Part shown: positions 1-6,276 of the stretch, piece after piece
Position numbering within the stretch: the first letter of the stretch is position 1
How the letters are laid out: each line of letters begins with the position of its first letter
Notes under the pieces: model-generated
What the model saw: only the letters and a program-made list of their open reading frames with translations
Told to the model about the DNA's origin: nothing
The model's database searches: none
Assembly: GCA_002431945.1 (NCBI GenBank)
Contig: DJET01000050.1
Coordinates: forward strand, 1 to 16,694
Direction: 5' to 3'
Length of the DNA stretch: 16,694 nt
From: Ruminococcaceae bacterium UBA5891
GTDB lineage: Bacteria; Bacillota; Clostridia; Oscillospirales; Acutalibacteraceae
Translations under genes and position numbers: made by a program

Positions 1-701
1 CCGCCGTGCGGGTGATCGCACGGGTTCATTACAGAACCGCGAACAGCAGGTCTCCAACCCATATGACGCTTGCGGCCGGCTTTACCGTAGTTAACGTTTG
101 CGTGCTCCGGATTTGAAACCACGCCTACCGTAGCCATACAACCTGCCGGTAAGTTGCGAAGCTCGCCCGAAGGCAAACGTAAAAGAGCCATTCCGTTTTC
201 CTTAGCCATAAGCTGAGCGGTGTTGCCTGCGGAACGCGCAAGCTGAGCGCCCTTACCGGGGTAAAGCTCTATATTGTGAAGGAAGGTACCTACCGGAATG
301 TTGATAAGCGGAAGTGCGTTGCCGGGTTTGATATCGGCTTCGGGACCGCTTACGATAACGTCCCCTACCTTTAAATCCTGAGGAGCGATTATATAACGCT
401 TCTCGCCGTCCTCGTACTGAACGAGGGCTATAAACGCAGAACGGTTAGGATCGTATTCAAGGGTCTGAACGGTGGCGTTTACGCCGAAACGCTCTCTCTT
501 GAAATCGATAACTCTGTACTTTCTGCGGTTTCCGCCGCCTCTGTGACGAACGGTAATTCTGCCGTAGCTGTTGCGTCCGGCATTTTTCTTGATCGGCTCA
601 AGCAGGCTTCTTTCGGGTGCTACCTTTGACAGCTCGGAATAATCCATTGTTGTCATATTGCGGCGGCCCGGAGTAGTCGGCTTGTAAAATTTAATTGCCA
701 T
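1..701 (-). CDS. rplB: 50S ribosomal protein L2 (partial, 3' end off the window)
   Basis: L2 is a primary 23S rRNA-binding protein needed for subunit joining and peptidyl transferase assembly. The visible 233 codons start MAIKFYKPTTPGRR and carry the family's basic stretch RHRGGGNRRKYRVIDFKR and, at the window edge, the highly conserved NPCDHPHGG whose histidines lie near the peptidyl transferase centre. About 40 residues of the usual ~275 are missing because the gene runs past base 1. The start at 701 is supported by AGGAGAG about 8 nt upstream and by the canonical N-terminus. It is the last visible gene of the S10 operon, 87 nt after rplW, a gap that contains a GC-rich hairpin. The identification is secure. 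Confidence 0.97.
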   Translation of the reverse strand, partial: MAIKFYKPTTPGRRNMTTMDYSELSKVAPERSLLEPIKKNAGRNSYGRITVRHRGGGNRRKYRVIDFKRERFGVNATVQTLEYDPNRSAFIALVQYEDGEKRYIIAPQDLKVGDVIVSGPEADIKPGNALPLINIPVGTFLHNIELYPGKGAQLARSAGNTAQLMAKENGMALLRLPSGELRNLPAGCMATVGVVSNPEHANVNYGKAGRKRHMGWRPAVRGSVMNPCDHPHG

Positions 702-729
702 TTGTTTCACTCTCCTATTTTGGCTTAGC

Positions 730-748
730 GAAGCCGCGCCGCGGCTTC
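730..748 (-). other. Intercistronic GC-rich hairpin between rplW and rplB
   Basis: GAAGCCGC and GCGGCTTC are perfect 8-bp complements separated by three bases. No T-run follows on the minus strand, so it does not look like an intrinsic terminator. A weaker 5-bp stem (GGGAA at 759-763 with TTCCC at 771-775) sits just upstream in the transcript. It may stabilise or separate parts of the S10 mRNA; the role is inferred only from position. Confidence 0.55.
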
Positions 749-788
749 ATACATCACCGGGAACTTTAATTTCCCTTTCGGCTGTTAC

Positions 789-1082
789 TTAAAGAAGTCC
801 GTCAAAGAACTCTATCGGCTTTGAATCGGCCTTTAAAGTAACGATAGCCTTTTTCCAGGCGGCGGTATAACCGTTGTAACGGCCCATACGCCTTGCCTGT
901 CCGCGAACATTGATGGTGTTAACCTTTGCAACGTCAACCTTGAAAAGCTTTTCAACGGCGTCTGCTATTTCGATTTTGTTAGCGTCCTTAGCTACCTTGA
1001 AGGTGTATTTCTTATCGGCTATACCCGACATACTCTTTTCGGTAATTACCGGAGCTATAATGATATCCTGTGCGGCTTTCAT
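789..1082 (-). CDS. rplW: 50S ribosomal protein L23
   Basis: L23 binds domain III of 23S rRNA at the exit tunnel, where it docks trigger factor and the signal recognition particle. The 97-residue product has the family opening IIIAPVITEKS and the loop NVRGQARRMGRYNGYTAAWKKA that reaches into rRNA; length is normal for a bacterial L23. The ATG overlaps the rplD stop codon by one base (TAATG), and an AGGAGG lies in the last rplD codons, so the two genes are translationally coupled. It sits in the standard S10 operon position between rplD and rplB. Confidence 0.98.
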   Translation of the reverse strand: MKAAQDIIIAPVITEKSMSGIADKKYTFKVAKDANKIEIADAVEKLFKVDVAKVNTINVRGQARRMGRYNGYTAAWKKAIVTLKADSKPIEFFDGLL

Positions 1083-1705
1083 TATGCGTACACCTCCTCA
1101 AGCTTTGCTACGGCGTTCTTAACGATAACAAGTGTGTCTGCGTTTACAACGTCATAGGTGTTAACGGTGTTAACCTGTGCGGATTTTGCGCCCTTGATGT
1201 TGCTTATGCTCTTAACCGCAAAAGCGTCGTTGCTGTCAAGCACGATAAGCGCCTTTTTGCCGGCTCCTATCGCTTTTAAGCAGGCAGCTACGGTTTTGGT
1301 GCTGAAGCCTTCGAGCTTCAGCTCATCAAGAACGATGAGTCCGCCGTTTAATGCCTTATCGGACAGAGCGGACTTAAGAGCCAATCTCTTGACCTTTTTA
1401 TTAAGAGAGTAAGAATAATCTCTCGGCTTCGGAGCGTGAACTATTCCGCCGTGTCTCCACTGCGGAGCTCTGGTTGAACCCTGTCTTGCGTGACCGGTTC
1501 CCTTTTGTCTCCAGGGCTTTCTGCCGCCTCCCGAAACCTCGGTACGGGTCAGAGTGGATTGTGTGCCCTGACGTTTATTTGCAAGGTAGTTTACAACTGC
1601 CATATGCATAACAACCGCATTGGGCTCAATTCCGAAAACGGCATCGCTTAAAGCTATCTCGCCGACGCTTTTGCCTGCCATATCGACTACTGCTATATTA
1701 GGCAT
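1082..1705 (-). CDS. rplD: 50S ribosomal protein L4
   Basis: L4 binds 23S rRNA and lines the peptide exit tunnel; in Escherichia coli it also represses its own S10 operon by acting on the leader. The 207-residue product shows the conserved tunnel loop (GGGRKPWRQKGTGHARQGS, about residues 59-77) and the downstream RAPQWRHGGIVHAPKPRDY. The start is the ATG at 1705, with AAGGAG about 11 nt upstream. It lies 20 nt after rplC and overlaps rplW by one base. Whether L4 regulates the leader upstream of rpsJ here is not shown by the sequence. Confidence 0.98.
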   Translation of the reverse strand: MPNIAVVDMAGKSVGEIALSDAVFGIEPNAVVMHMAVVNYLANKRQGTQSTLTRTEVSGGGRKPWRQKGTGHARQGSTRAPQWRHGGIVHAPKPRDYSYSLNKKVKRLALKSALSDKALNGGLIVLDELKLEGFSTKTVAACLKAIGAGKKALIVLDSNDAFAVKSISNIKGAKSAQVNTVNTYDVVNADTLVIVKNAVAKLEEVYA

Positions 1706-1725
1706 AATTTAAAACACTCCTTCCC

Positions 1726-2358
1726 TTAAGCTTTAACGCTGTCGAAAAGAACCACTATTCCGCCCTTAGGACCCGGAACGGCGCCCTTAACCGCGATTAT
1801 ATTCTTTTCTGCGTCTACCTTAACGACACTGAGGTTCTGAACGGTTACGCGCTCGTTACCGAGGTGTCCTGCCATCTTCTTGCCCTTGAAAACTCTTGAC
1901 GGAGTTGAGCAGGCGCCGAGCGAACCGCCGTGACGGTGCACAGGACCTGTACCGTGAGTTTCCTTGAGTCTTCCGAAATTCCAGCGCTTGATAGTGCCGG
2001 CGTAGCCCTTACCTTTGGAAGTGCCGCGTACGTCTACCGCTTCGCCCTCTGCAAATATATCTGCCTTTATGATGTCGCCTACGTTCATAGCGCTTACATC
2101 TTCAAAGCGGAATTCGCGAAGAACCTTCTTCGGCGCAACGTCGCCCTTCTGGAAGTGACCCTTCTGGGGCTTGTTTACTTTAGAAGCCTTAAGATCGCCG
2201 TAGCCTATCTGAACTGCTTCATATCCGTCGTTTTCGTTGGTCTTTTTCTGCGAAATAACGCAGGGGCCTGCTTCTATTACAGTAACCGGAACGACGTTTC
2301 CGTTTGCGTCAAAAAGCTGAGTCATACCGAGCTTTTTGCCGACGATACCCTTTTTCAT
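1726..2358 (-). CDS. rplC: 50S ribosomal protein L3
   Basis: L3 is an early 23S rRNA-binding assembly protein whose central loop reaches towards the peptidyl transferase centre. The 210-residue product begins MKKGIVGKKLGMTQLF and contains the family signature HGTGPVHRHGGSLGACSTP followed by GKKMAGHLGNERVTVQNL. Length is typical. An AGGAGG lies about 8 nt before the ATG. The gene follows rpsJ after a 59-nt gap that contains a small perfect hairpin. Confidence 0.98.
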   Translation of the reverse strand: MKKGIVGKKLGMTQLFDANGNVVPVTVIEAGPCVISQKKTNENDGYEAVQIGYGDLKASKVNKPQKGHFQKGDVAPKKVLREFRFEDVSAMNVGDIIKADIFAEGEAVDVRGTSKGKGYAGTIKRWNFGRLKETHGTGPVHRHGGSLGACSTPSRVFKGKKMAGHLGNERVTVQNLSVVKVDAEKNIIAVKGAVPGPKGGIVVLFDSVKA

Positions 2359-2382
2359 TCTGTTTTCCTCCTTTGGTTATTG

Positions 2383-2397
2383 GTTGGCAATGCCAAC
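2383..2397 (-). other. Small hairpin in the rpsJ-rplC gap
   Basis: GTTGGC and GCCAAC form a perfect 6-bp stem around a 3-base loop, about 25 nt before the rplC start and upstream of its AGGAGG. There is no T-run after it. It could tune rplC translation or mRNA processing, but that is inference. Confidence 0.4.
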
Positions 2398-2417
2398 GTG
2401 ACCTGCTGTGTTTAAGA

Positions 2418-2729
2418 TTAAAGCTTTATTTCAATCTCAACACCGGCGGGAAGCTCAAGACCGGTCAAAGCTTCAACGGTTTTGTTTGAAGGTCTGATAA
2501 CGTCTATAAGCCTTTTGTGCGTTCTCGTTTCAAACTGCTCGCGGCTGTCTTTATATTTATGAACAGCGCGGAGAATGGTAACAACCTCTTTTTCGGTGGG
2601 CAGCGGCACGGGGCCTGATACCCTTGCACCTGTACGTTTAGCGGTTTCCACTATCTTTTCAGCGGACTGGTCTACAAGCGCGTGGTCGTAACCTTTGATA
2701 CGAATACGGATTTTTTCTTTCACTGCCAT
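2418..2729 (-). CDS. rpsJ: 30S ribosomal protein S10
   Basis: S10 is a small-subunit head protein that also partners NusB in transcription antitermination. The 103-residue product has the expected KIRIRIKGYDHALVD start, the SGPVPLPTEKEVVTILR stretch and the FETRTHKRLIDV rRNA-contacting segment. Length is normal. The ATG at 2729 has AAGGAGG about 9 nt upstream. It is the first gene of the operon and is preceded by a leader of roughly 270 nt that carries terminator-like structure. Confidence 0.98.
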   Translation of the reverse strand: MAVKEKIRIRIKGYDHALVDQSAEKIVETAKRTGARVSGPVPLPTEKEVVTILRAVHKYKDSREQFETRTHKRLIDVIRPSNKTVEALTGLELPAGVEIEIKL

Positions 2730-3000
2730 GTGAAATTCGCCTCCTTGTTAGTTGGCGGGCAAAACTTACAACGCGCCGTGTTTTTCTTTACTGCGCATTA
2801 TAAAACCGGCATTGCTGGGGTTTCAGACAATTCCGGACAGCAGATCGCTCTGCCGCTGTGCTTAAAGGCCGCAAGATCCCTTAGCACTTCCATTACTTTC
2901 GCCCGGTTTAAAATCGGACATACTCCGCGGAAATTTCCCGACTCGTGGTCGGCCACCTCCCGCATCATCGCATGTATAACGCCGCACTTACACAGCGTAC
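2730..3000 (-). promoter_or_regulatory. Long structured 5' leader of the S10 operon
   Basis: From the inferred start near 3000 to the rpsJ ATG there are about 270 nt without a convincing gene. In the RNA sense I see: a stem pairing 2887-2879 with 2868-2858 (GTGCTAAGG against CCTTTAAGCAC); a hairpin at 2853-2840 with stem GCAGA/TCTGC closed by a GCGA (GNRA) tetraloop; and a terminator-like hairpin at 2836-2806 followed by TTTTATAAT. An upstream AAACCGG (2909-2903) is complementary to CCGGTTT (2809-2803), which would break the terminator stem. Ribosomal operon leaders of this kind are usually bound by one of the operon's own proteins (L4 in enterobacteria), but the ligand here is unknown. Confidence 0.65.
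2797..2836 (-). terminator. Terminator-like hairpin (putative attenuator) in the S10 leader
   Basis: In the RNA sense CCGGAATTG (2836-2828) pairs with CAATGCCGG (2814-2806), nine positions with one A/G mismatch, extended inwards by CTG/CAG. The stem is followed at once by TTTTATAAT. The short, imperfect U-tract suggests a partial or conditional terminator. It lies about 70 nt before rpsJ, where an attenuator would be expected. Confidence 0.5.
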
Positions 3001-3006
3001 CGTAGT

Positions 3007-3035
3007 ATAATAGCACACTGTAAGCCAAAAATCAA
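3007..3035 (-). promoter_or_regulatory. Sigma-A type promoter of the S10 operon
   Basis: On the minus strand TTGATT (3035-3030) and TATTAT (3012-3007) are separated by exactly 17 bases, with a TGC extension directly before the -10. The transcription start is predicted at about base 3000. It reads into the rpsJ leader and lies just downstream of the XRE gene's stop. Confidence 0.7.
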
Positions 3036-3055
3036 GCTTTTTTTTACATTTTTAT

Positions 3056-3331
3056 TTATTTTTCGGATTTTATTATTCTATCGGGGAAAATCGACGCCTG
3101 AATAAGATCCTCAGGCGTTATATCAAGCGCGTCCGCAATGTTGAAAAACACATCAAGCGAAAAACCGTATGCCATATTCGGAGCCTCAATACAACTTATA
3201 AGTCCCCTGCTGGTACCTGCCTTTTCCGCCAACTTTTCCTGTGACAAGCCTCTCAATTTTCTTAATGTCGCTATTGATATTCCGAGTTGTATAAAACGGT
3301 CTCTGTTTTTAAAACTTACTTTCTTTCCCAT
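3056..3331 (-). CDS. Small XRE-family helix-turn-helix regulator
   Basis: This 91-residue protein is essentially one HTH_3/Cro-C1 domain: LRKLRGLSQEKLAEKAGTSRGLISCIEA (about residues 23-50) holds the helix-turn-helix, followed by SLDVFFNIADALDITPEDLI, the usual fourth and fifth helices. There is no extra sensor or membrane segment, so any ligand response must come through the short tails or a partner. The ATG at 3331 has AGGGAG 5-6 nt upstream. It is divergent from the cysteine-rich small protein gene; the 136 nt between them hold operator-like repeats, which makes that gene a likely target. It reads towards the S10 operon, but the latter has its own promoter. The DNA-binding assignment is solid; the target is inference. 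Confidence 0.85.
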   Translation of the reverse strand: MGKKVSFKNRDRFIQLGISIATLRKLRGLSQEKLAEKAGTSRGLISCIEAPNMAYGFSLDVFFNIADALDITPEDLIQASIFPDRIIKSEK

Positions 3332-3354
3332 ATTACTCCCTACCTTTTCGCTTT

Positions 3355-3360
3355 ATTATA
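3355..3360 (-). promoter_or_regulatory. Possible -10 element for the XRE gene
   Basis: A TATAAT on the minus strand lies 24 nt before the XRE start codon. No good -35 is found at 17 bases (CTGAAA), and the better TTGGAC is 22 bases away, so this promoter would be weak or need help. Confidence 0.3.
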
Positions 3361-3400
3361 TAGGTATGGAATTTTTCTTTCAGTCCAAGCAACATAGCAC

Positions 3401-3429
3401 TTGACTAAATTTGATAGCAATATTATAAT
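3401..3429 (+). promoter_or_regulatory. Strong promoter of the cysteine-rich small protein gene
   Basis: TTGACT (3401-3406) and TATAAT (3424-3429) are separated by exactly 17 bases. The start is predicted near 3436, giving a leader of about 30 nt before the ATG at 3468. The quality of this promoter is the main reason to accept the small gene as real. Confidence 0.75.
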
Positions 3430-3446
3430 ATTTGTAAATATTTGTA
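3427..3446. promoter_or_regulatory. Operator-like tandem and inverted repeat
   Basis: AATATTTGTA is repeated twice without a gap (3427-3436 and 3437-3446). Within it ATATTT-GT-AAATAT (3428-3441) is a perfect 6-bp inverted repeat with a 2-bp centre. The block covers the end of the -10 and the predicted start site, so a bound protein would block transcription. The divergent XRE regulator is the natural candidate binder. AT-rich DNA gives such repeats more easily by chance. Confidence 0.5.
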
Positions 3447-3467
3447 TAATTATGCGAAAGGTTTAAT

Positions 3468-3659
3468 ATGAAAAACAAAATTAAATATATTAAAATGCTT
3501 ATAAAAAAAGAAATCCCGTTAAGGGATAGGGATATAACGGGAACGCCGCTTTTACCCTGCAACCCGAAGCATTGCAAAGGAAACGGCAAGCACAGCGGCT
3601 ATCCGCTGTGCTGCGACGAATGTGATTATTTATTTGCTTGCAATGAACTTGACAATTAA
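3468..3659 (+). CDS. Small cysteine-rich protein, possibly metal-binding
   Basis: I do not recognise a named family. The 63-residue product has a basic N-terminal third (KNKIKYIKMLIKKEIP) and a cysteine-rich C-terminal half with C31, C36, C48, C49, C52 and C58 plus H35 and H42; the CC-x2-C-x5-C spacing suggests a zinc or iron-sulfur site or disulfides. No signal peptide or membrane segment is seen. Support for expression is a TTGACT-17-TATAAT promoter and GAAAGG about 6 nt before the ATG. It is divergent from an XRE regulator and its stop codon shares TTAA with the convergent cca gene. A 10-bp perfect hairpin lies inside the coding region. Function is unknown. Confidence 0.7.
   Translation: MKNKIKYIKMLIKKEIPLRDRDITGTPLLPCNPKHCKGNGKHSGYPLCCDECDYLFACNELDN
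3589..3612 (+). other. Perfect 10-bp hairpin inside the small cysteine-rich gene
   Basis: AGCACAGCGG and CCGCTGTGCT are exact complements around the loop CTAT, covering about codons 41-49. It would form a very stable mRNA stem late in a short gene. No T-run follows, so it is not a classical terminator for either strand. Confidence 0.5.
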
Positions 3660-4810
3660 CTGCATATAGCCTCTTCAAGTCTTTTCCTTGTATTAAGCGA
3701 AGAGTCAAGTATAACTGCTTTTCGCAGTTTTTCAAGCGTTTTTCCTATATCCTCACCGGTTATTCCGTGCTTTATAAGGTCCGTGCCCGTTATTTTAAGG
3801 TCGCGGATTTTATAGGGCTCTTTGTTTTTTATAATCTCATAAAGCAAAACGGCGGCAGCCTTGCAGTCTTCCCCGTAAGCCTGTTTATAATTAAAATAGC
3901 TTTCAACCGCCGAAGGCGAGGTTAAATAAAGCATTTCTTTAATTTCGGGCTTTGTTTCGGGCTTCGGCATATTTAAAAGCGTTAACATATCCTTTGCGGC
4001 TTTTTTTGTTTTGTTTGGCGCCCGCAAAAGCTCCAATGCCTCCGCCAAGTCGGCTCCGCCCGAATACAGAAAGGTGAAAAGCTTTATTTCCGGCGACTTT
4101 AAAAGCGGTATTTTATCATAATCCGGTATGCTTTTAATACCTAAAAAGCTTAAACCGCCCATATCGGTAAGCGGCTTTAAAGCAGCGGGATTTTTACCGC
4201 AAACGGTTTTTAAAAGCTCGGCAAAAATACGCTCCGCGCTTACGCTTTTAAGCGTTCCGGCACATTCAAGCGCTGCTTTAAGTGTATTTTCTTCTATATC
4301 GAACCCCAAAACCGAGGAAAAGCGGAAAAGCCGCAAAATTCTCAGCGCGTCCTCGCAAAAACGGCGTTCGGGCTCGCCCACGGCGCGCAGCAAGCGGTTT
4401 TTAATATCCTCTTTTCCGCAAAAACAATCTATTAAACCGTCTTTTTTGTTATAAGCCATTGCATTAACCGTAAAATCGCGGCGTGCAAGGTCTTCGCGTA
4501 AGCTTTTTACAAATACCACGCTGTCGGGGCGGCGGTGGTCGCGGTATTCGCCGTCTGCTCTGTAAGTGGTAACCTCGTTCGGAACGCCGTTTATAATAAC
4601 CGTAACCGTGCCGTGCTTTATGCCCGTAGGCACGGTTTTTTCAAAAAGCGATATAACGGTTTCGGGCTCGGCAGAGGTGGTAATGTCAAAATCGTGCGGC
4701 GTATCGCCGTTCAGCATATCACGTACGCAGCCGCCCACGGCATATGCCTCGTATCCGTTTTTTTGCAAAGTTTCAATAATATATTCGGTATCGGGCGGTA
4801 AAAAAAGCAT
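3656..4810 (-). CDS. cca: CCA-adding tRNA nucleotidyltransferase (class II)
   Basis: This enzyme adds or repairs the 3' CCA end of tRNAs from CTP and ATP. The 384-residue product shows the polymerase beta-like head: AVGGCVRDMLNG (from residue 24), the metal-binding DFD (40-42), TTYRADGEYRDHRRPDSV and RRDFTVNAMAYN (109-120), then the neck motif EDALRILRLFRFSS that selects nucleotides. The C-terminal half is the variable body and tail. I see no HD domain signature, and the length fits the Gram-positive CCA-adding type. The start at 4810 has GAAAGGA about 11 nt upstream. It is divergent from murC and convergent with the small cysteine-rich gene. It could be an A-adding-only enzyme if a second copy exists elsewhere, but full CCA addition is the default. 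Confidence 0.93.
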   Translation of the reverse strand: MLFLPPDTEYIIETLQKNGYEAYAVGGCVRDMLNGDTPHDFDITTSAEPETVISLFEKTVPTGIKHGTVTVIINGVPNEVTTYRADGEYRDHRRPDSVVFVKSLREDLARRDFTVNAMAYNKKDGLIDCFCGKEDIKNRLLRAVGEPERRFCEDALRILRLFRFSSVLGFDIEENTLKAALECAGTLKSVSAERIFAELLKTVCGKNPAALKPLTDMGGLSFLGIKSIPDYDKIPLLKSPEIKLFTFLYSGGADLAEALELLRAPNKTKKAAKDMLTLLNMPKPETKPEIKEMLYLTSPSAVESYFNYKQAYGEDCKAAAVLLYEIIKNKEPYKIRDLKITGTDLIKHGITGEDIGKTLEKLRKAVILDSSLNTRKRLEEAICS

Positions 4811-4837
4811 AATTTTTATTTTCCTTTCAAAAAAGGG

Positions 4838-4866
4838 TTTATTTTTTTGCGGTTTAGCAATATAAT
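4838..4866 (+). promoter_or_regulatory. Possible murC promoter in the cca-murC divergent gap
   Basis: The 89-nt gap between cca and murC contains TATAAT at 4861-4866 with only a weak TTTATT at 4838-4843, 17 bases upstream. The predicted start is about 27 nt before the murC ATG. The promoter for cca must overlap the same gap or the start of murC, but I cannot place it with confidence. Confidence 0.35.
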
Positions 4867-4899
4867 AATAGGTAAGATTATATTTAGGGAGTATCGGCT

Positions 4900-6276
4900 A
4901 TGAAACAGCTTCGCGACGAGGATAAAATTATAACAAGGGTAAAGCATATTCATATGATAGGCATAGGCGGCAGCGGAATGTGCCCGCTTGCGGAAATTCT
5001 GCACGGCAAGGGGTATTTCCTTACGGGATCCGATAATAACGAAAGCGACCCCTTAACCAGAATTAAAAATCTCGGCATTAAAGTATATATGGGGCACAGC
5101 GCCGAAAACATAAAGGGTGCAGAGCTTATAGTGTATTCCGCGGCGATATCCGCCGATAACCCTGAGCTTAAAGCCGCGCGCGAGCAGGGAATACCCACAA
5201 TGGAGCGTTCACATATGTTAGGCGCCCTAACGCGTCATTTTGATAACGTTATTGGCGTATGCGGCACACACGGCAAAACAACCGTTACCTCTATGATAAC
5301 ACAAATTTTAATTTTAAACAAGATGGATCCTACCGCGGTTATAGGCGGAAAGCTGCCGCTTATAAATTCAAACGGTATTTCGGGCAAATCCGAAACAATG
5401 GTTTGCGAATCCTGCGAGTTTGTAGATACCTTTTTGCAGCTGTCTCCCGATATTGCGGTACTGCTTAATATCGATAACGACCACCTTGATTATTTTAAAA
5501 CTATGGAAAATATGACCCTTTCTTTCCATAAGTTTTTGAAAATGGCGAAAACGGCGTATATAAACGGGGACGACAGCCGCGTTTTATCCGCCGCAAAGGA
5601 TATTGAGGCTGATATTATTACTTTCGGCTTTTGCGAAAACAATTTTTACCGTGCCGAAAATATAAAAAGCCGCAAATACGGCTTTTCGTTTGACGTTGTA
5701 AGAGATAATAAAAAAATTATAAATATCGAAATGCATATCCCCGGCAGACACAATGTTTTAAACGGCCTTGCCGCGTTTGCCGTGTGCTTTGATATGGGCG
5801 TTCCGGCAGACGGCATTAAAAACGCCGTTGAAAAATTCACGGGTGCCGGCAGACGTTTTGAATTTTTGGGCGAGTACGACGGCTTTATGTTAGCGGACGA
5901 TTACGCCCACCACCCGACCGAAATAAAAGCCACCCTTTCAGCCGCAAAGGAGCTTAGCTATAATAATGTTATAGCGGTATTTCAGCCCTTTACCTTTTCG
6001 CGCACCGCGCTTTTAAAGGACGATTTTATAAAAGCGCTTTCTATTGCGGATAAGGTTATATTAACCCCGATTATGGGCTCGCGCGAGAAAAACACCTTCG
6101 GCATTAAAAGCGAGGATTTGGCGGCTGGGCTTCGCGATGTATGCGTGGTAGACGGATTTGAAAATATAGCCGATAAAATCGAAGAAATCGCCCGTCCCGG
6201 CGACCTTGTTATTACAATGGGCGGCGGCGACATTTATAAAGCGGCGCACATTATACAGGAAAGGCACGCCAAATGA
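4900..6276 (+). CDS. murC: UDP-N-acetylmuramate--L-alanine ligase
   Basis: MurC is the cytoplasmic ATP-dependent ligase that adds the first L-alanine to UDP-MurNAc in peptidoglycan precursor synthesis. The 458-residue product has the three Mur ligase domains: the N-terminal UDP-binding fold with GIGGSGM (21-27), the central ATPase domain with the P-loop GTHGKTT (122-128) and NIDNDHLDYF, and the C-terminal domain with DDYAHHPTEIKA and FQPFTFSRT. The Gram-positive-type MVCESCEFVDTFL is also present. Near the end MGGGDIYK replaces the more usual GAGDI. GGGAG lies 8 nt before the ATG. The next gene overlaps by 4 nt (ATGA), implying coupled translation with a tRNA-Ala editing protein. Mpl is a paralogue, but the motifs and context favour MurC. 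Confidence 0.95.
   Translation: MKQLRDEDKIITRVKHIHMIGIGGSGMCPLAEILHGKGYFLTGSDNNESDPLTRIKNLGIKVYMGHSAENIKGAELIVYSAAISADNPELKAAREQGIPTMERSHMLGALTRHFDNVIGVCGTHGKTTVTSMITQILILNKMDPTAVIGGKLPLINSNGISGKSETMVCESCEFVDTFLQLSPDIAVLLNIDNDHLDYFKTMENMTLSFHKFLKMAKTAYINGDDSRVLSAAKDIEADIITFGFCENNFYRAENIKSRKYGFSFDVVRDNKKIINIEMHIPGRHNVLNGLAAFAVCFDMGVPADGIKNAVEKFTGAGRRFEFLGEYDGFMLADDYAHHPTEIKATLSAAKELSYNNVIAVFQPFTFSRTALLKDDFIKALSIADKVILTPIMGSREKNTFGIKSEDLAAGLRDVCVVDGFENIADKIEEIARPGDLVITMGGGDIYKAAHIIQERHAK

Noticed and set aside
1930..2415. 161-codon plus-strand open frame opposite rplC
   Set aside because: It is fully antisense to the clearly real rplC, has no promoter or ribosome binding site, and its composition is that of a mirrored ribosomal protein gene.
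2797..2802. TATAAT on the minus strand close to rpsJ as a second promoter
   Set aside because: No -35 element is found at 16-18 bases, and the bases are better explained as the U-tract after the leader hairpin.
2798..3028. 76-codon minus-strand open frame upstream of rpsJ
   Set aside because: Its first codon lies upstream of the predicted transcription start, internal ATGs lack a ribosome binding site, the protein resembles nothing I know, and the same bases form the leader hairpins.
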